Positions 8,379 to 16,239 of a stretch of DNA of 24,921 nt are shown here, one piece after another. Made by a program: the position numbers and the translations under genes. The notes under the pieces were generated by a model. It did no database searches, was not told where the DNA came from, and was given only the letters and a program-made list of their open reading frames with translations. Origin of the DNA: Coemansia sp. RSA 1804. Lineage: Eukaryota; Kickxellomycota; Kickxellomycetes; Kickxellales; Kickxellaceae. The stretch is from positions 1 to 24,921 of the forward strand of contig JANBTH010000232.1 of NCBI GenBank assembly GCA_027578815.1, read 5' to 3'. Within the stretch, counting starts at the first letter, position 1; each line of letters opens with the position of its first letter.

Positions 8379-10343
8379 ATGGACACGACAGGGACACTCG
8401 ATCGGAAAGCCACCACCACTTTACCAAAACCAAAAGAAGCAGCGACTGCCTTTGGCAATGCCATTCCACAGTCCTTTATCGACACGTACATCAAGCACCC
8501 TGGGGAATTCGTAGTTCCCAGCGCAGCAGCCAGGGCGGCCGCCATAGACGTAGTCGGCAAGACGTACGATGCAGCCAATGTGGCCGACAAGTTTGGGCTC
8601 TATGACGACTGGAGCGCCGTCGTCAACAGCGGGTTCGATGCGAACGAGCAGCTGTGGGAGCTCGTTAGTTTCCGCAACGAGCCTGTTCTTAGCTACTCGG
8701 CCGACATGATGAAGCAGCTCTCGCGGCTTCTGGAGTCGGTCCGCGTGGAGGACTATTCCGAGAGCGACAGTGCTAGCGATCTGGAAGAGGAGGAAGACGT
8801 TGACCAAAGAGGTATCGCCGATTCAGATGCTAGCGAGGTCGACAGCGATGATGAGGACAATCAGGACATTGCTGGCAGTTCAGTAGAAGAAGAGCTCATG
8901 GATTCCGATGCAGCTAGTCAGTCAGAGGATGGAGACGACGATGAGGATGAGGAAGAGGAAGAAGAGGAGGAGAAGCGCCAGACTAGGAGGTCGGAGCTCG
9001 ACGACGACTTCTTTTCGCTCGCCGAGATGGAGAGGTTTGCCGACGAGGCCGAGGAGGAGGAAATGCGCGACCGAGCGATCCTTGCCGGAGACTACCCGAA
9101 GAACGCAGCAAACGAGTCCGAGGACTCTGACGAGAGCGACGAGGACGATGATGATGCTGACATGTTCCAGGACCTTGCAGCGCTTGACGATGGCGGCGAG
9201 GACGGCGATGCTATGGACGTCGATGGCGGTGAACATCGTCCCGAGGAAATGATGTTCGCTGACTTCTTTGCGCCCCCAAAGTGGTCCAAGCGTGGAATGG
9301 CAAAGGCCGCGAGAGAAAGACACGCAAAGAGGGTCAAGTTTGATCCCACCGCCGTGCGAAAGTCTGAAACAGATAGCGACGAGTCCGATATCGACGAAGC
9401 CTCCGGTGCCGAGAGTGGCGACGGGCAATTGTCACGCAAAACAGATCTGTTTGGCGACGATGACGAAGACAATGATGCTGGCAGCGGCGCTGAAGCAAAG
9501 TCCGAGTTCCAGAAGCGCCAGGAAAAGCTGCAGGGGCTTATCTCGAAGCTTGAGGACGAGGCCGTGGATGCAAAGCACTGGACGATGACGGGCGAAGTGA
9601 CATCGAGTGCGCGTCCCAAGGACAGCTTGCTAGGCGAGAGCCTTGAGTTCGACTACGTGCAAAAGCCCGTCCCCGTGGTGACGCAGGAGGTGACCCAGAC
9701 GCTGGAGGACATTATCAGACGCCGCATCCTCAACGAGGAGTGGGACGACGTTGAGCGCAAGAAGGATATCCAGGCAAAGCCGTTCCGGCCGTCCGGTTTC
9801 ATCGAGCTCAACGACAAGCAGTCGAAGAAATCGCTTGCCCAGGAGTACGAGGACCAGTACGTGGCGCAAAAGTCCGGCGACCAGTTTGTGCCCGAAAAGG
9901 ACGCCAAGCTGGACGAGCTGCACAAGGAGATCAAGGGCCAGATGCGCAGTCTGTTTACCCAGCTCGATGCCTTGAGCCACTTCCACTATGCGCCGAAACC
10001 CGCGACTGCCGACATCGAGATCCGCACAAACACGCCGGCGCTGGCCATGGAGGAGAAGCTTCCCGTCAACGTGTCCCATGCCGAGCAGCTTGCTCCCGAG
10101 GAAATCTACGAGAAGAACAAGGGCTACGATGGCCGCACCGGCGACCTCAAGGGCGACACTGAGCTTTCGCGCGAGGACCGCAAGCGTCGGAGACAGAGGA
10201 AAAAGGCCATGTACAAGAAGAAGACTGCTGCCACTATTGAGGGTGGGATGAAGGCCACAAAGTCTGCGTCTGCCTCTGCTGCTTCTGATAAAGTAGCTCC
10301 AAAGCCAAGCTCCAAGTCCAAAAAGACAACTGGAGACTCGTAA
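8379..10343 (+). CDS. MPP10: Mpp10, U3 snoRNP / SSU processome protein
   Basis: A 654-residue protein; I chose ATG 8379 (AAAAATGG context) because the 45 codons upstream translate AT-rich promoter sequence containing the TATATA. Mpp10 is the U3 snoRNP subunit that holds Imp3 and Imp4 in the nucleolar small-subunit processome during early 18S rRNA processing. Visible marks: GFDANEQLWELVSFRNEPVL (about 85-104), three long Asp/Glu-rich tracts between about 125 and 285, the conserved MFADFFAPPKW (about 291-301), and the C-terminal Mpp10 core from KLQGLISKLEDEAVDAKHW (about 382-400) through LEFDYV, RRRILNEEWDDVERKKDI and KKSLAQEYEDQY. The tail is Lys/Arg-rich, suiting nuclear and nucleolar retention. 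No intron is evident. Confidence 0.95.
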   Translation: MDTTGTLDRKATTTLPKPKEAATAFGNAIPQSFIDTYIKHPGEFVVPSAAARAAAIDVVGKTYDAANVADKFGLYDDWSAVVNSGFDANEQLWELVSFRNEPVLSYSADMMKQLSRLLESVRVEDYSESDSASDLEEEEDVDQRGIADSDASEVDSDDEDNQDIAGSSVEEELMDSDAASQSEDGDDDEDEEEEEEEEKRQTRRSELDDDFFSLAEMERFADEAEEEEMRDRAILAGDYPKNAANESEDSDESDEDDDDADMFQDLAALDDGGEDGDAMDVDGGEHRPEEMMFADFFAPPKWSKRGMAKAARERHAKRVKFDPTAVRKSETDSDESDIDEASGAESGDGQLSRKTDLFGDDDEDNDAGSGAEAKSEFQKRQEKLQGLISKLEDEAVDAKHWTMTGEVTSSARPKDSLLGESLEFDYVQKPVPVVTQEVTQTLEDIIRRRILNEEWDDVERKKDIQAKPFRPSGFIELNDKQSKKSLAQEYEDQYVAQKSGDQFVPEKDAKLDELHKEIKGQMRSLFTQLDALSHFHYAPKPATADIEIRTNTPALAMEEKLPVNVSHAEQLAPEEIYEKNKGYDGRTGDLKGDTELSREDRKRRRQRKKAMYKKKTAATIEGGMKATKSASASAASDKVAPKPSSKSKKTTGDS

Positions 10344-10585
10344 AAAACGAGTGAGTAGTGCTACTTTTTTTCTCTTCTTTTGAATGCTAAAGACTATCGA
10401 ATTATATTGTTATTATAAACAACACCAGTTCGCAGTTTCTCTTTGACGTTTAGAGATATGAAACAGTTAACAAGCAATGGCAAGAATAATTAGCTATATT
10501 ATATATTTGTATTTCTCACCAACAAAAAACAACTAACCAAATATCTATCAGACAAAATGGTTGAATTTAAGAAATATGAAATTAT
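10344..10585. other. 3' region of MPP10, spacer
   Basis: AT-rich spacer after the MPP10 stop. Together with 10757-11330 it forms the gap up to the SSU1 stop, interrupted only by the short ORF at 10586-10756. No other feature is supported; most of 10800-11280 is T-rich non-coding sequence. Confidence 0.5.
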
Positions 10586-10756
10586 TTACTTGGGCTTTTC
10601 GGTGCTTGTGGAGCTTGATGTTCTAGTGTCATCTAGAGCTTTTCTAGTATTTCTAATCTCATTAGTTATCACATCTGCGGCTCCTTGGTTTCCACTCTTA
10701 GCAGCAGCGCTTGCAGTTCTAACACCAAGGCCTAATGTTCTTGTAAAACGGTCCAT
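10586..10756 (-). CDS. Candidate small ORF, 56 residues, unknown
   Basis: ATG at 10754-10756 to TAA at 10586-10588. The predicted peptide begins MDRFTRTLGLGVRTASAAAK and ends STEKPK. It is positively charged and Ala/Ser/Thr-rich at the N-terminus, then has a charged helix (ADVITNEIRNTRKALDD) and a Ser/Thr/Lys tail. This is a more protein-like composition than the all-hydrophobic 70-codon ORF on the opposite strand of the same bases (10557-10769). CAATATAAG lies about 20 bp upstream of the ATG. It is AT-richer than the large genes. I recognise no family; it may be a real small protein, possibly mitochondrial, or chance. Confidence 0.35.
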   Translation of the reverse strand: MDRFTRTLGLGVRTASAAAKSGNQGAADVITNEIRNTRKALDDTRTSSSTSTEKPK

Positions 10757-11306
10757 ATTCAAATTTTAGGCTTATATTGTCTTTACTTGCAAAAAAAAAG
10801 TAGAGATTTAAATGAAAAAGTGGTGTCAGTGAAGAATTAGACGAATAGTGGTGTAGAAAAGTGTCTCCATAGGAAATCTTGTGCTTTTATATTCCTCTTC
10901 TTTCACATTTCTAGTCTTCTCAACGTATATTTTTATCTTTATTAATTTCTTTTTTATCACCAATTTTGGTTTCCGATTCATTTATTTCTAATTTATGTTT
11001 CTGGTCACCCTTCCTGTCATTTTATCAACATCCTAATAGATTGTTCAACATCGTTTTCATTTGCCTTCAATTTTCCTGTTTTCCGCCATCTACAGAAACG
11101 CTGGCCCCAACATCGCTTGCGGCTGTTTAAACTATAATGAATCTCTTTATGTTTTTTTCGAAAATATGTTGGAAACAAAGCCAAAAGAAGTGAAAGATAT
11201 CTGAATGGAAATGCATACAAGACAGAATATTAAAACGATGCTATAAACCTCCTCTGGCCCTATCCGTCTAATGGCTTGAGGAATATTAAAATGATATATG
11301 GTATGT

Positions 11307-11324
11307 GCTGCTGCTGCTGCTGCT
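11307..11324. repeat. CTG/CAG trinucleotide tract just after the SSU1 stop
   Basis: Six GCT units read on the plus strand, so a CAG/AGC run in the 3' untranslated region of SSU1, a few bases past its TAA. Confidence 0.75.
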
Positions 11325-11330
11325 TCTTGC

Positions 11331-12701
11331 TTATGCCGATTGCCGCTGGTTCTGGCGCTCATACATTTCGCCTGGCACACGGCCTTCCTCTATATCAACC
11401 GCGCTGTCCTGGTCGTCATCGCTGAGATCCGATGACTTGTGCTTCAGCTCAAGCTGGCCAATGCTGGCGGGCTTGAGCAGCTCTCCAGTCCATGCGTAGC
11501 GGATAGTGTTGGCCATAACCAGGACCCACAGCAAAAGAATCAGAGAGTTGAGGATTGCATTAAGGACTCGGAAGACCGTGTAGCCGGTGATGGCCCACAG
11601 CGCACTTGAGCTGGAGGCAAACGTGCCAATCGGGAAAATCAGCGCCCACCACCCGAGGTTGAAGGGCAATCTGCCGCGGAACCTGGTGTAGATAATAGAG
11701 TACGACGCATGGAAGAACCACCATATCGCAAACGACCAGATAAGCAGTCCCAGGAAGAACCCGGTGCTGTACAGCACCTCGCCCAGATAGCTGATGTGCG
11801 GCAAAGCGCTTGGCAATACACGAAGCGACTCCGCGCCCAGCATCTGGATGCCGTACGAGGACTGGCCAAAGGGGCCCAGGGGAATGAACACGCTGACAAT
11901 GGCCTCCTTTGGAGGAAGCTTAAACATGGTAAGGCGAACCAGATAGATAGTGATGATCATCAGCGAGAGTCCGACGCCCATGGCCCAGAGGATGTAAGAA
12001 ATGAAAATAATGACTGTGGCAGCGCTGCCGATGTCGTGGACGGAGCAGACAACCGCGCCTGTCGATGCGGCAACAACCGTTGTCACGACGGGGAGAAGCA
12101 GAGTGGCATTCATCTTGTCTAGCAGGTGCTGCTGGTGCGTGATGGCTGTGAATGGGATGACGAGGTATGATAGAACAGAGAGCACAACGCAGATGCACCA
12201 GAGCACAAGCCCCAGGGTCGGGACCCACGGCGCACCATACGGGGTTATCATGACGACAAGACTGATGACAATTGTGCACAGCCCCATCGGTATTGTGCCA
12301 AGCGACATGCTCATCTGCGGATGGAGCAGGATGCTGTAGAAGTCGCGGTACCAGATAAGCCGCCATGCAAAGAGGACCGCAAACAGTATGTAGAGAAGCA
12401 GGTTGAACAGCGCAATCGCCATGCCAATGTACCGCAGCGGCTCCCAGTGGTAGGGGAAGTTGAAGACCAGAATGCCCGTGATCCCCGTGCCCATGGTCGC
12501 CGTGAACCACGCTGGGCTGAATCCGCGCACAATGTCGCTGGACGACTCGAGCTTGTGCATGGGCCGGTGGATGCGCCGTTTTTTGGTGCTGGTTGCTATT
12601 GTGCGATCCTGGTCGCTGCTTGCTCTAGACTGGGGCTCCGGAAAGCACACCGTGCCCATCTCTAGCGTGGTTTCCGAGAAGTCGGTGACCGCTGTATGCA
12701 T
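11331..12701 (-). CDS. SSU1: Ssu1-type sulfite efflux pump (TDT transporter family)
   Basis: A 456-residue membrane protein from ATG 12699-12701 to TAA. It belongs to the tellurite-resistance/dicarboxylate (TDT, SLAC1/TehA-like) family. The N-terminus is hydrophilic (about 55 residues), then FSPAWFTATMGTGITGILVF opens the first of about ten membrane helices. Other marks are SILLHPQMSMSLGTIPMG and PLGPFGQSSYGIQMLG, both typical of fungal Ssu1 sulfite exporters, and LLPVVTTVVAASTGAVV. Ssu1 exports sulfite at the plasma membrane and gives sulfite tolerance. The C-terminal tail is acidic (SSDLSDDDQDS) and cytosolic. The related Mae1 malate permease is an alternative; the above blocks favour Ssu1. 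A TATAAAAGG element lies about 200 bp upstream. Confidence 0.88.
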   Translation of the reverse strand: MHTAVTDFSETTLEMGTVCFPEPQSRASSDQDRTIATSTKKRRIHRPMHKLESSSDIVRGFSPAWFTATMGTGITGILVFNFPYHWEPLRYIGMAIALFNLLLYILFAVLFAWRLIWYRDFYSILLHPQMSMSLGTIPMGLCTIVISLVVMITPYGAPWVPTLGLVLWCICVVLSVLSYLVIPFTAITHQQHLLDKMNATLLLPVVTTVVAASTGAVVCSVHDIGSAATVIIFISYILWAMGVGLSLMIITIYLVRLTMFKLPPKEAIVSVFIPLGPFGQSSYGIQMLGAESLRVLPSALPHISYLGEVLYSTGFFLGLLIWSFAIWWFFHASYSIIYTRFRGRLPFNLGWWALIFPIGTFASSSSALWAITGYTVFRVLNAILNSLILLLWVLVMANTIRYAWTGELLKPASIGQLELKHKSSDLSDDDQDSAVDIEEGRVPGEMYERQNQRQSA

Positions 12702-12900
12702 GATCCGAGGGGAAGAATTAGATATATGAAGAGATGCTTGTGCGTGTAACTACTACTTGTTGGAAAATGATGCTGGGTGTTTATTTTATTTTGATAAGAA
12801 ATAAGAGTGCTTGCTTGTAAGGTGTCTCGTTAGCGAGGAGTTGAAAAGGATGTTGTTTCTTGGAGCAGAAACAAACCCCTTTCTTTCAGTTGCACCACGC

Positions 12901-12910
12901 CCTTTTATAT
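12901..12910 (-). promoter_or_regulatory. TATA element upstream of SSU1
   Basis: Read on the minus strand the sequence is ATATAAAAGGGCGTGG, a strong TATA box followed by a GC-rich run, about 200 bp before the SSU1 ATG. CCCCT, the core of the fungal stress-response element, occurs at about 12875 and again near 12970. Assignment is by sequence and position only. Confidence 0.4.
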
Positions 12911-13718
12911 TCTAGGCTATGGCCAATTGCGTTCTACAATTTTCTACGGTGCAAAACCTTTTTTTTCACCCCTTAAGAACTGAGTATTTAGATTGGATGA
13001 AGACCGCAAACAAAAAAAAAAGAAAACCGTGTCCGGCTCTCGTAATCAAATGCCGCGTTTGCATGCCCATCTTCTCACCGCAACCACCTGTTCTTCAAAT
13101 CCCGTTTGTGCATAAACCTGGGGTTCCTAGAGCTATTTTTTTAATTTTTAATTTTTATTTTCAACCGCTGGTTTGGAAGGCTCCCCCTCTGTCTAAATTG
13201 CTTCTTGCTCTTGCCACAGTTTCCTGCTGACTTGCGTCAAAGTAATGGCTGATGGCTTGTGTTGCTCAACCAGACTGGCTTTATTGGATATGACATCGTT
13301 ACCCGGTGTCAAGCGACCGGCTCCTCAAGAAATGGCTAGCAGATTCTAGAAGGAATAGAAAATGGGGGGCAATGGTGGTGGATGCCAGGAAATAAAAAAA
13401 GTTCTGCATGTACCCGAGTTTTTTTTTCTGTGGTATCAGAACATGATGTGCAATTTGCGGGTTTAATGCCAGTTTCTTGTTATTGTTGGGAGAATTAAAT
13501 AAAAAAGGTGGAATTCAACAAATCATCAATTGTTGTTCTGGAGTCTGCTTGCATTGGTACCGCAGCATCGATTATAGTGCAGTCCTAGTTTTTGTTTTTC
13601 TTTTTTCTTTTCTAAATCCACATCTACATAAAAGCTAGTCAAACACTACTACCACATAATGCATGGACGGGATATGGCATTTAGTCGGCTCTATACAGCA
13701 CAAGAGAACACGCCTTGT

Positions 13719-13726
13719 TGACGTCA
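13719..13726. promoter_or_regulatory. Perfect CRE-type palindrome TGACGTCA
   Basis: An 8-bp match to the ATF/CREB bZIP site, sited in the gene-free region. No promoter can be assigned to it, so it may be chance. Confidence 0.25.
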
Positions 13727-14279
13727 CTTTAGTAAGATTGTTTAATTTGGTGTGTATATCGTTTTATGACATTCACATTACTCTACAATCAAGCGTGATG
13801 GTGTTGGTTGGGATAATGACGGCGCGCCTCTGTGGCCCAGCTTGTCTCAGCAGCAAGAAAGGGGTTGACATACAGCCAACCAGCCAAACAAGGTCATAAT
13901 GGCGGCTTTCAAAGAAAAAAAAAAAGCATGTCTTCCTTGCTTTACGTGGAATTCCGCTACATGCATGAAAAACGTGAGTAACAGTTACCGCTGGCACAGG
14001 GACACTCAGGCCCTGCCTGCCTGCCTGCGTATTCTCCTGCTGCCTAGCTGGCACATGTTCCGGCTTCATTTGCCGTTGGATTCAATACAGAAGAGAGGCA
14101 TTTGGGCCATACGTGCCTGGTTTCTTCTGTTGTATATTTTGAAACAAAAACCTCTCCTTCACCGTGTCAAGCCATATATGTACGGGTGGGTGTTTTCGCA
14201 TTGCCGCAACCACCATGGTCACGATACAGCCTGAGTTTTTGCTTGCTGTCTAAAAGATCTCAAACATATCTAGGAGGGG

Positions 14280-14307
14280 CTTCCTTTGTCACTGCGACAA
14301 AAGGAAG
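14280..14307. other. Hairpin-forming inverted repeat
   Basis: CTTCCTTTGTC (14280-14290), a 5-base loop, then GACAAAAGGAAG (14296-14307). The arms pair along 11 bp with one bulged A. It stands in a region with no supported gene, so it could be part of an untranslated transcript; no terminator-like T run follows on the plus strand. Confidence 0.5.
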
Positions 14308-15126
14308 AAAGAAATCCAAACGGAGACAAGAATCGCTGTTTGCGCGCTGTACATCAATGCGCGTAGCCCTTCCCTGCGTCCCAATGCCCTACAATATTCC
14401 AACATTCCTGTTTATTCTTCTCCGGTATTGCCATGTCTTTTACCTTATTGCAGTATAACAAATGTACTTTGGATCTTTAGCTTGTTGATATTTTAAAGTG
14501 CTCTGCTGTTCTTGTCCCGCGATATTTTGTATATCCTAACTAAAGGAGATGCTCTTTTGCTTTCAACCAAAAAGAGAGAAAGAAAAAGTTGACAAGATGC
14601 GAGATAACACGGTTGGGGACGAGAAACTCGCAAAAAGAAACTTTTTTCATCTTTATGCAGTTTCACACCAACATTGCACTTGTTTTTTTGCCAAAGAAGA
14701 GAAAAAAAAGATACTCTTAAAGGGCAAAGATAGAGAGCAACACAGTGCATTTTCGTGTCGACTTTAATAAATGCCGTTCTTTTTGCCTTTACTTTCTTTT
14801 TGCTTTCCGAGTTATCCAATGTGGCTAGTGCATATGCTTATACTTGCTAAAAGGCCAAGAAAAAACTCCAAGAAATATATCATGCTTAGAAAGCAAAATA
14901 GAAACATCCATGAAACCGTCGCTGTCTGTATCAAAGCTATCCAGCATGTTTTGCATTGTTAAACAAATCCTATAAATTCCATCGACCGCGTATCCTATGT
15001 TCTTGCCTTGAACCAATATTACTCCTCATCTGATCTATTCGCAGCCCAATTTTTACTTTATTTACAATAGACTATTATTGTTGCGTTAAAATTATTGCCA
15101 TAAAAAAGCACGGTCTTGGAATAGTC

Positions 15127-15391
15127 ATGGAGATTAAAAGCCTGTTTGAACTGAATAAGGACTATCCCACTGCTGATCCGCGTGGTGGAATACCGCCTCA
15201 GGAATCCCCAGATTACGTAGTGGTAAGTGTTTTCTGGGCTACCAGAGGTTTGCTTGCTTTTGGAACTGTAACACGAATAGACAATAATATGTCGAATGTT
15301 GTTCTAACCATATCAGATACACATTGCTATTTTTTGCTAGGTTGTGTAGACATGCTAGGAACCACAGCCGCAGATACAGGCTCCTCCCTAG
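15127..15391 (+). CDS. Candidate short spliced gene, unknown
   Basis: From ATG 15127 the first 32 codons read MEIKSLFELNKDYPTADPRG... to ...ESPDYVV, a convincing protein-like segment, and then meet a consensus 5' splice site (G at 15222, GTAAGT at 15223-15228). A branch-like CTAAC follows at 15304-15308. Possible acceptors are CAG 15316, the pyrimidine-rich TTTTTTGCTAG ending 15340, and CTAG ending 15358; the exon is phase 0, so these would add IHIAIFC, VV or EPQPQIQAPP before a stop. The last gives a 42-residue proline-rich product ending at TAG 15389-15391. The unspliced frame runs to 15420 (97 codons) and looks intron-like after residue 32. Family not recognised. Confidence 0.35.
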
Positions 15392-15547
15392 AATCCACGG
15401 ATATTTGCATTTGGCATTAGATTTAGAATTCTGTCACGCGCCACATTGTCGTAGTTATTTTTTCATTTCTATCTTGACGCAATAAAAAAATTAGACCAAA
15501 AACTCAACGCAAAATGTCAGATGATTGAGCCCATAGTGATCTTATTG

Positions 15548-15616
15548 GCAATGCTCACCACTATGCGTTAATGACGTTTAATTTAACGTCATCAGCGTTT
15601 ATTTAGCTAGCATTGC
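15548..15616. promoter_or_regulatory. Two nested, coaxial inverted repeats upstream of SF3B6
   Basis: Inner arms ATGACGTT (15571-15578) and AACGTCAT (15585-15592); outer arms GCAATGCT (15548-15555) and AGCATTGC (15609-15616). Both pairs are exact and centred within half a base of each other (about 15582). Each inner arm carries TGACGT, the half-site of bZIP CRE/ATF proteins. The array ends 68 bp before the SF3B6 ATG, in its promoter. Confidence 0.5.
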
Positions 15617-15683
15617 TGTAAACCAACCTCCTCTTTGCCACATATTCTGTATAAAAAAAGCACCAGACATTATAACAATAAGG

Positions 15684-16073
15684 ATGTCGCTAACGCAAAA
15701 AAGTAACCGCACAGCCCAACTCCCATCTAATGTAAACCGGATTCTCCTGATAAAAAACCTGCCGTTCAAAATAACGTCGGAGGAAATGTACGATCTATTC
15801 GGCAAGTACGGCGCCATACGCCAGATACGCATGGGCAACATGCCAAAGACCAAGGGGACGGCGTTTGTTGTTTACGAGGACATCTACGATGCAAAGGAGG
15901 CGTGCGACCATCTGCAGGGATTCAACGTCATGGGTCGGTACCTGGTTGTCTTGTATTTCCAGACAAGCCATCGATCGAAAAGGTCCGATCTGTCAAAGGA
16001 AGAGGAGCGTGTGGAGAATTTGCGCAAGCAGTACCAGAGCATGAGCAGAGACGAGGAGTATGACCTGAATTAG
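15684..16073 (+). CDS. SF3B6: SF3b subunit p14 (SF3B6), branch-point RNA-binding protein
   Basis: A 129-residue single-RRM protein from ATG 15684 to TAG. It closely matches human SF3B6 (p14), the U2 snRNP SF3b subunit that sits next to the branch-point adenosine and binds SF3B1. The RRM spans about residues 18-95: NRILLIKNLPFKITSEEMYD (RNP2 strand and helix 1), LFGKYGAIRQIRMG, then KGTAFVVYEDIYDAKEACDH with RNP1, and GRYLVVLYFQ. The C-terminal 30 residues are charged helix, as in the family, slightly longer than the human protein. No intron in the coding part. Its presence implies the organism splices, matching the short introns suspected elsewhere in the window. Confidence 0.95.
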   Translation: MSLTQKSNRTAQLPSNVNRILLIKNLPFKITSEEMYDLFGKYGAIRQIRMGNMPKTKGTAFVVYEDIYDAKEACDHLQGFNVMGRYLVVLYFQTSHRSKRSDLSKEEERVENLRKQYQSMSRDEEYDLN

Positions 16074-16239
16074 ACCTTTCTCTTTTAATCCTACTATGAA
16101 TTATCTGTTTATCTGTTTTTTTCTTTTGCTTGTTCTAATATATCCAGTGTATTTACGAATTGGTGGGTGAGCGGTAGCATGGAGAATACTTTGTTATCAA
16201 TAACAACTAGACCAGCGTGTCCGCAATTAGGCTCTGTTC

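Larger units (their letters stand above)
12911..15126. other. Long region with no supported gene
   Basis: About 2.2 kb between SSU1 and the candidate at 15127. There are only short overlapping ORFs in all frames, none with a recognisable domain or convincing codon use. I find no tRNA A/B boxes, snRNA, RNase P or SRP signature. It contains homopolymer runs, a perfect TGACGTCA (13719-13726), a (CCTG)n run near 14013-14030 and a hairpin (14280-14307). Parts between 13640 and 14460 are GC-richer than ordinary spacer here, so a non-coding RNA or a multi-exon gene with short exons cannot be excluded. Confidence 0.5.

Noticed and set aside
10557..10769. 70-codon plus-strand hydrophobic ORF (MVEFKKYEII...)
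   Set aside because: Its hydrophobicity is what the antisense of an Ala/Ser/Arg-rich ORF gives, and the minus-strand ORF on the same bases reads more like a protein. Kept only as an alternative.
13081..13110. TTCTTCAAATCCCG resembling a tRNA B box
   Set aside because: No A box at the right spacing and no cloverleaf pairing.
13245..13349. 34-codon plus ORF MADGLCCSTRLALLDMTSLP... near a CCGGT/ACCGG stem
   Set aside because: Short, no family, no splice or promoter support; the 5-bp stem is too weak to call.
13773..14458. ORFs of 98 to 118 codons in the gene-poor region on both strands
   Set aside because: Overlapping, with poly-Phe or poly-Lys from homopolymer runs and no domain; composition does not resemble the real genes here.
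14825..15025. Minus-strand frame with an EF-hand-like loop (DTDSDGFMDVSI)
   Set aside because: The loop has the first acidic positions but Ile at position 12 where Glu/Asp is needed, only one loop is present, and the frame upstream reaches a stop without an ATG before the loop's own late Met. Probably chance.
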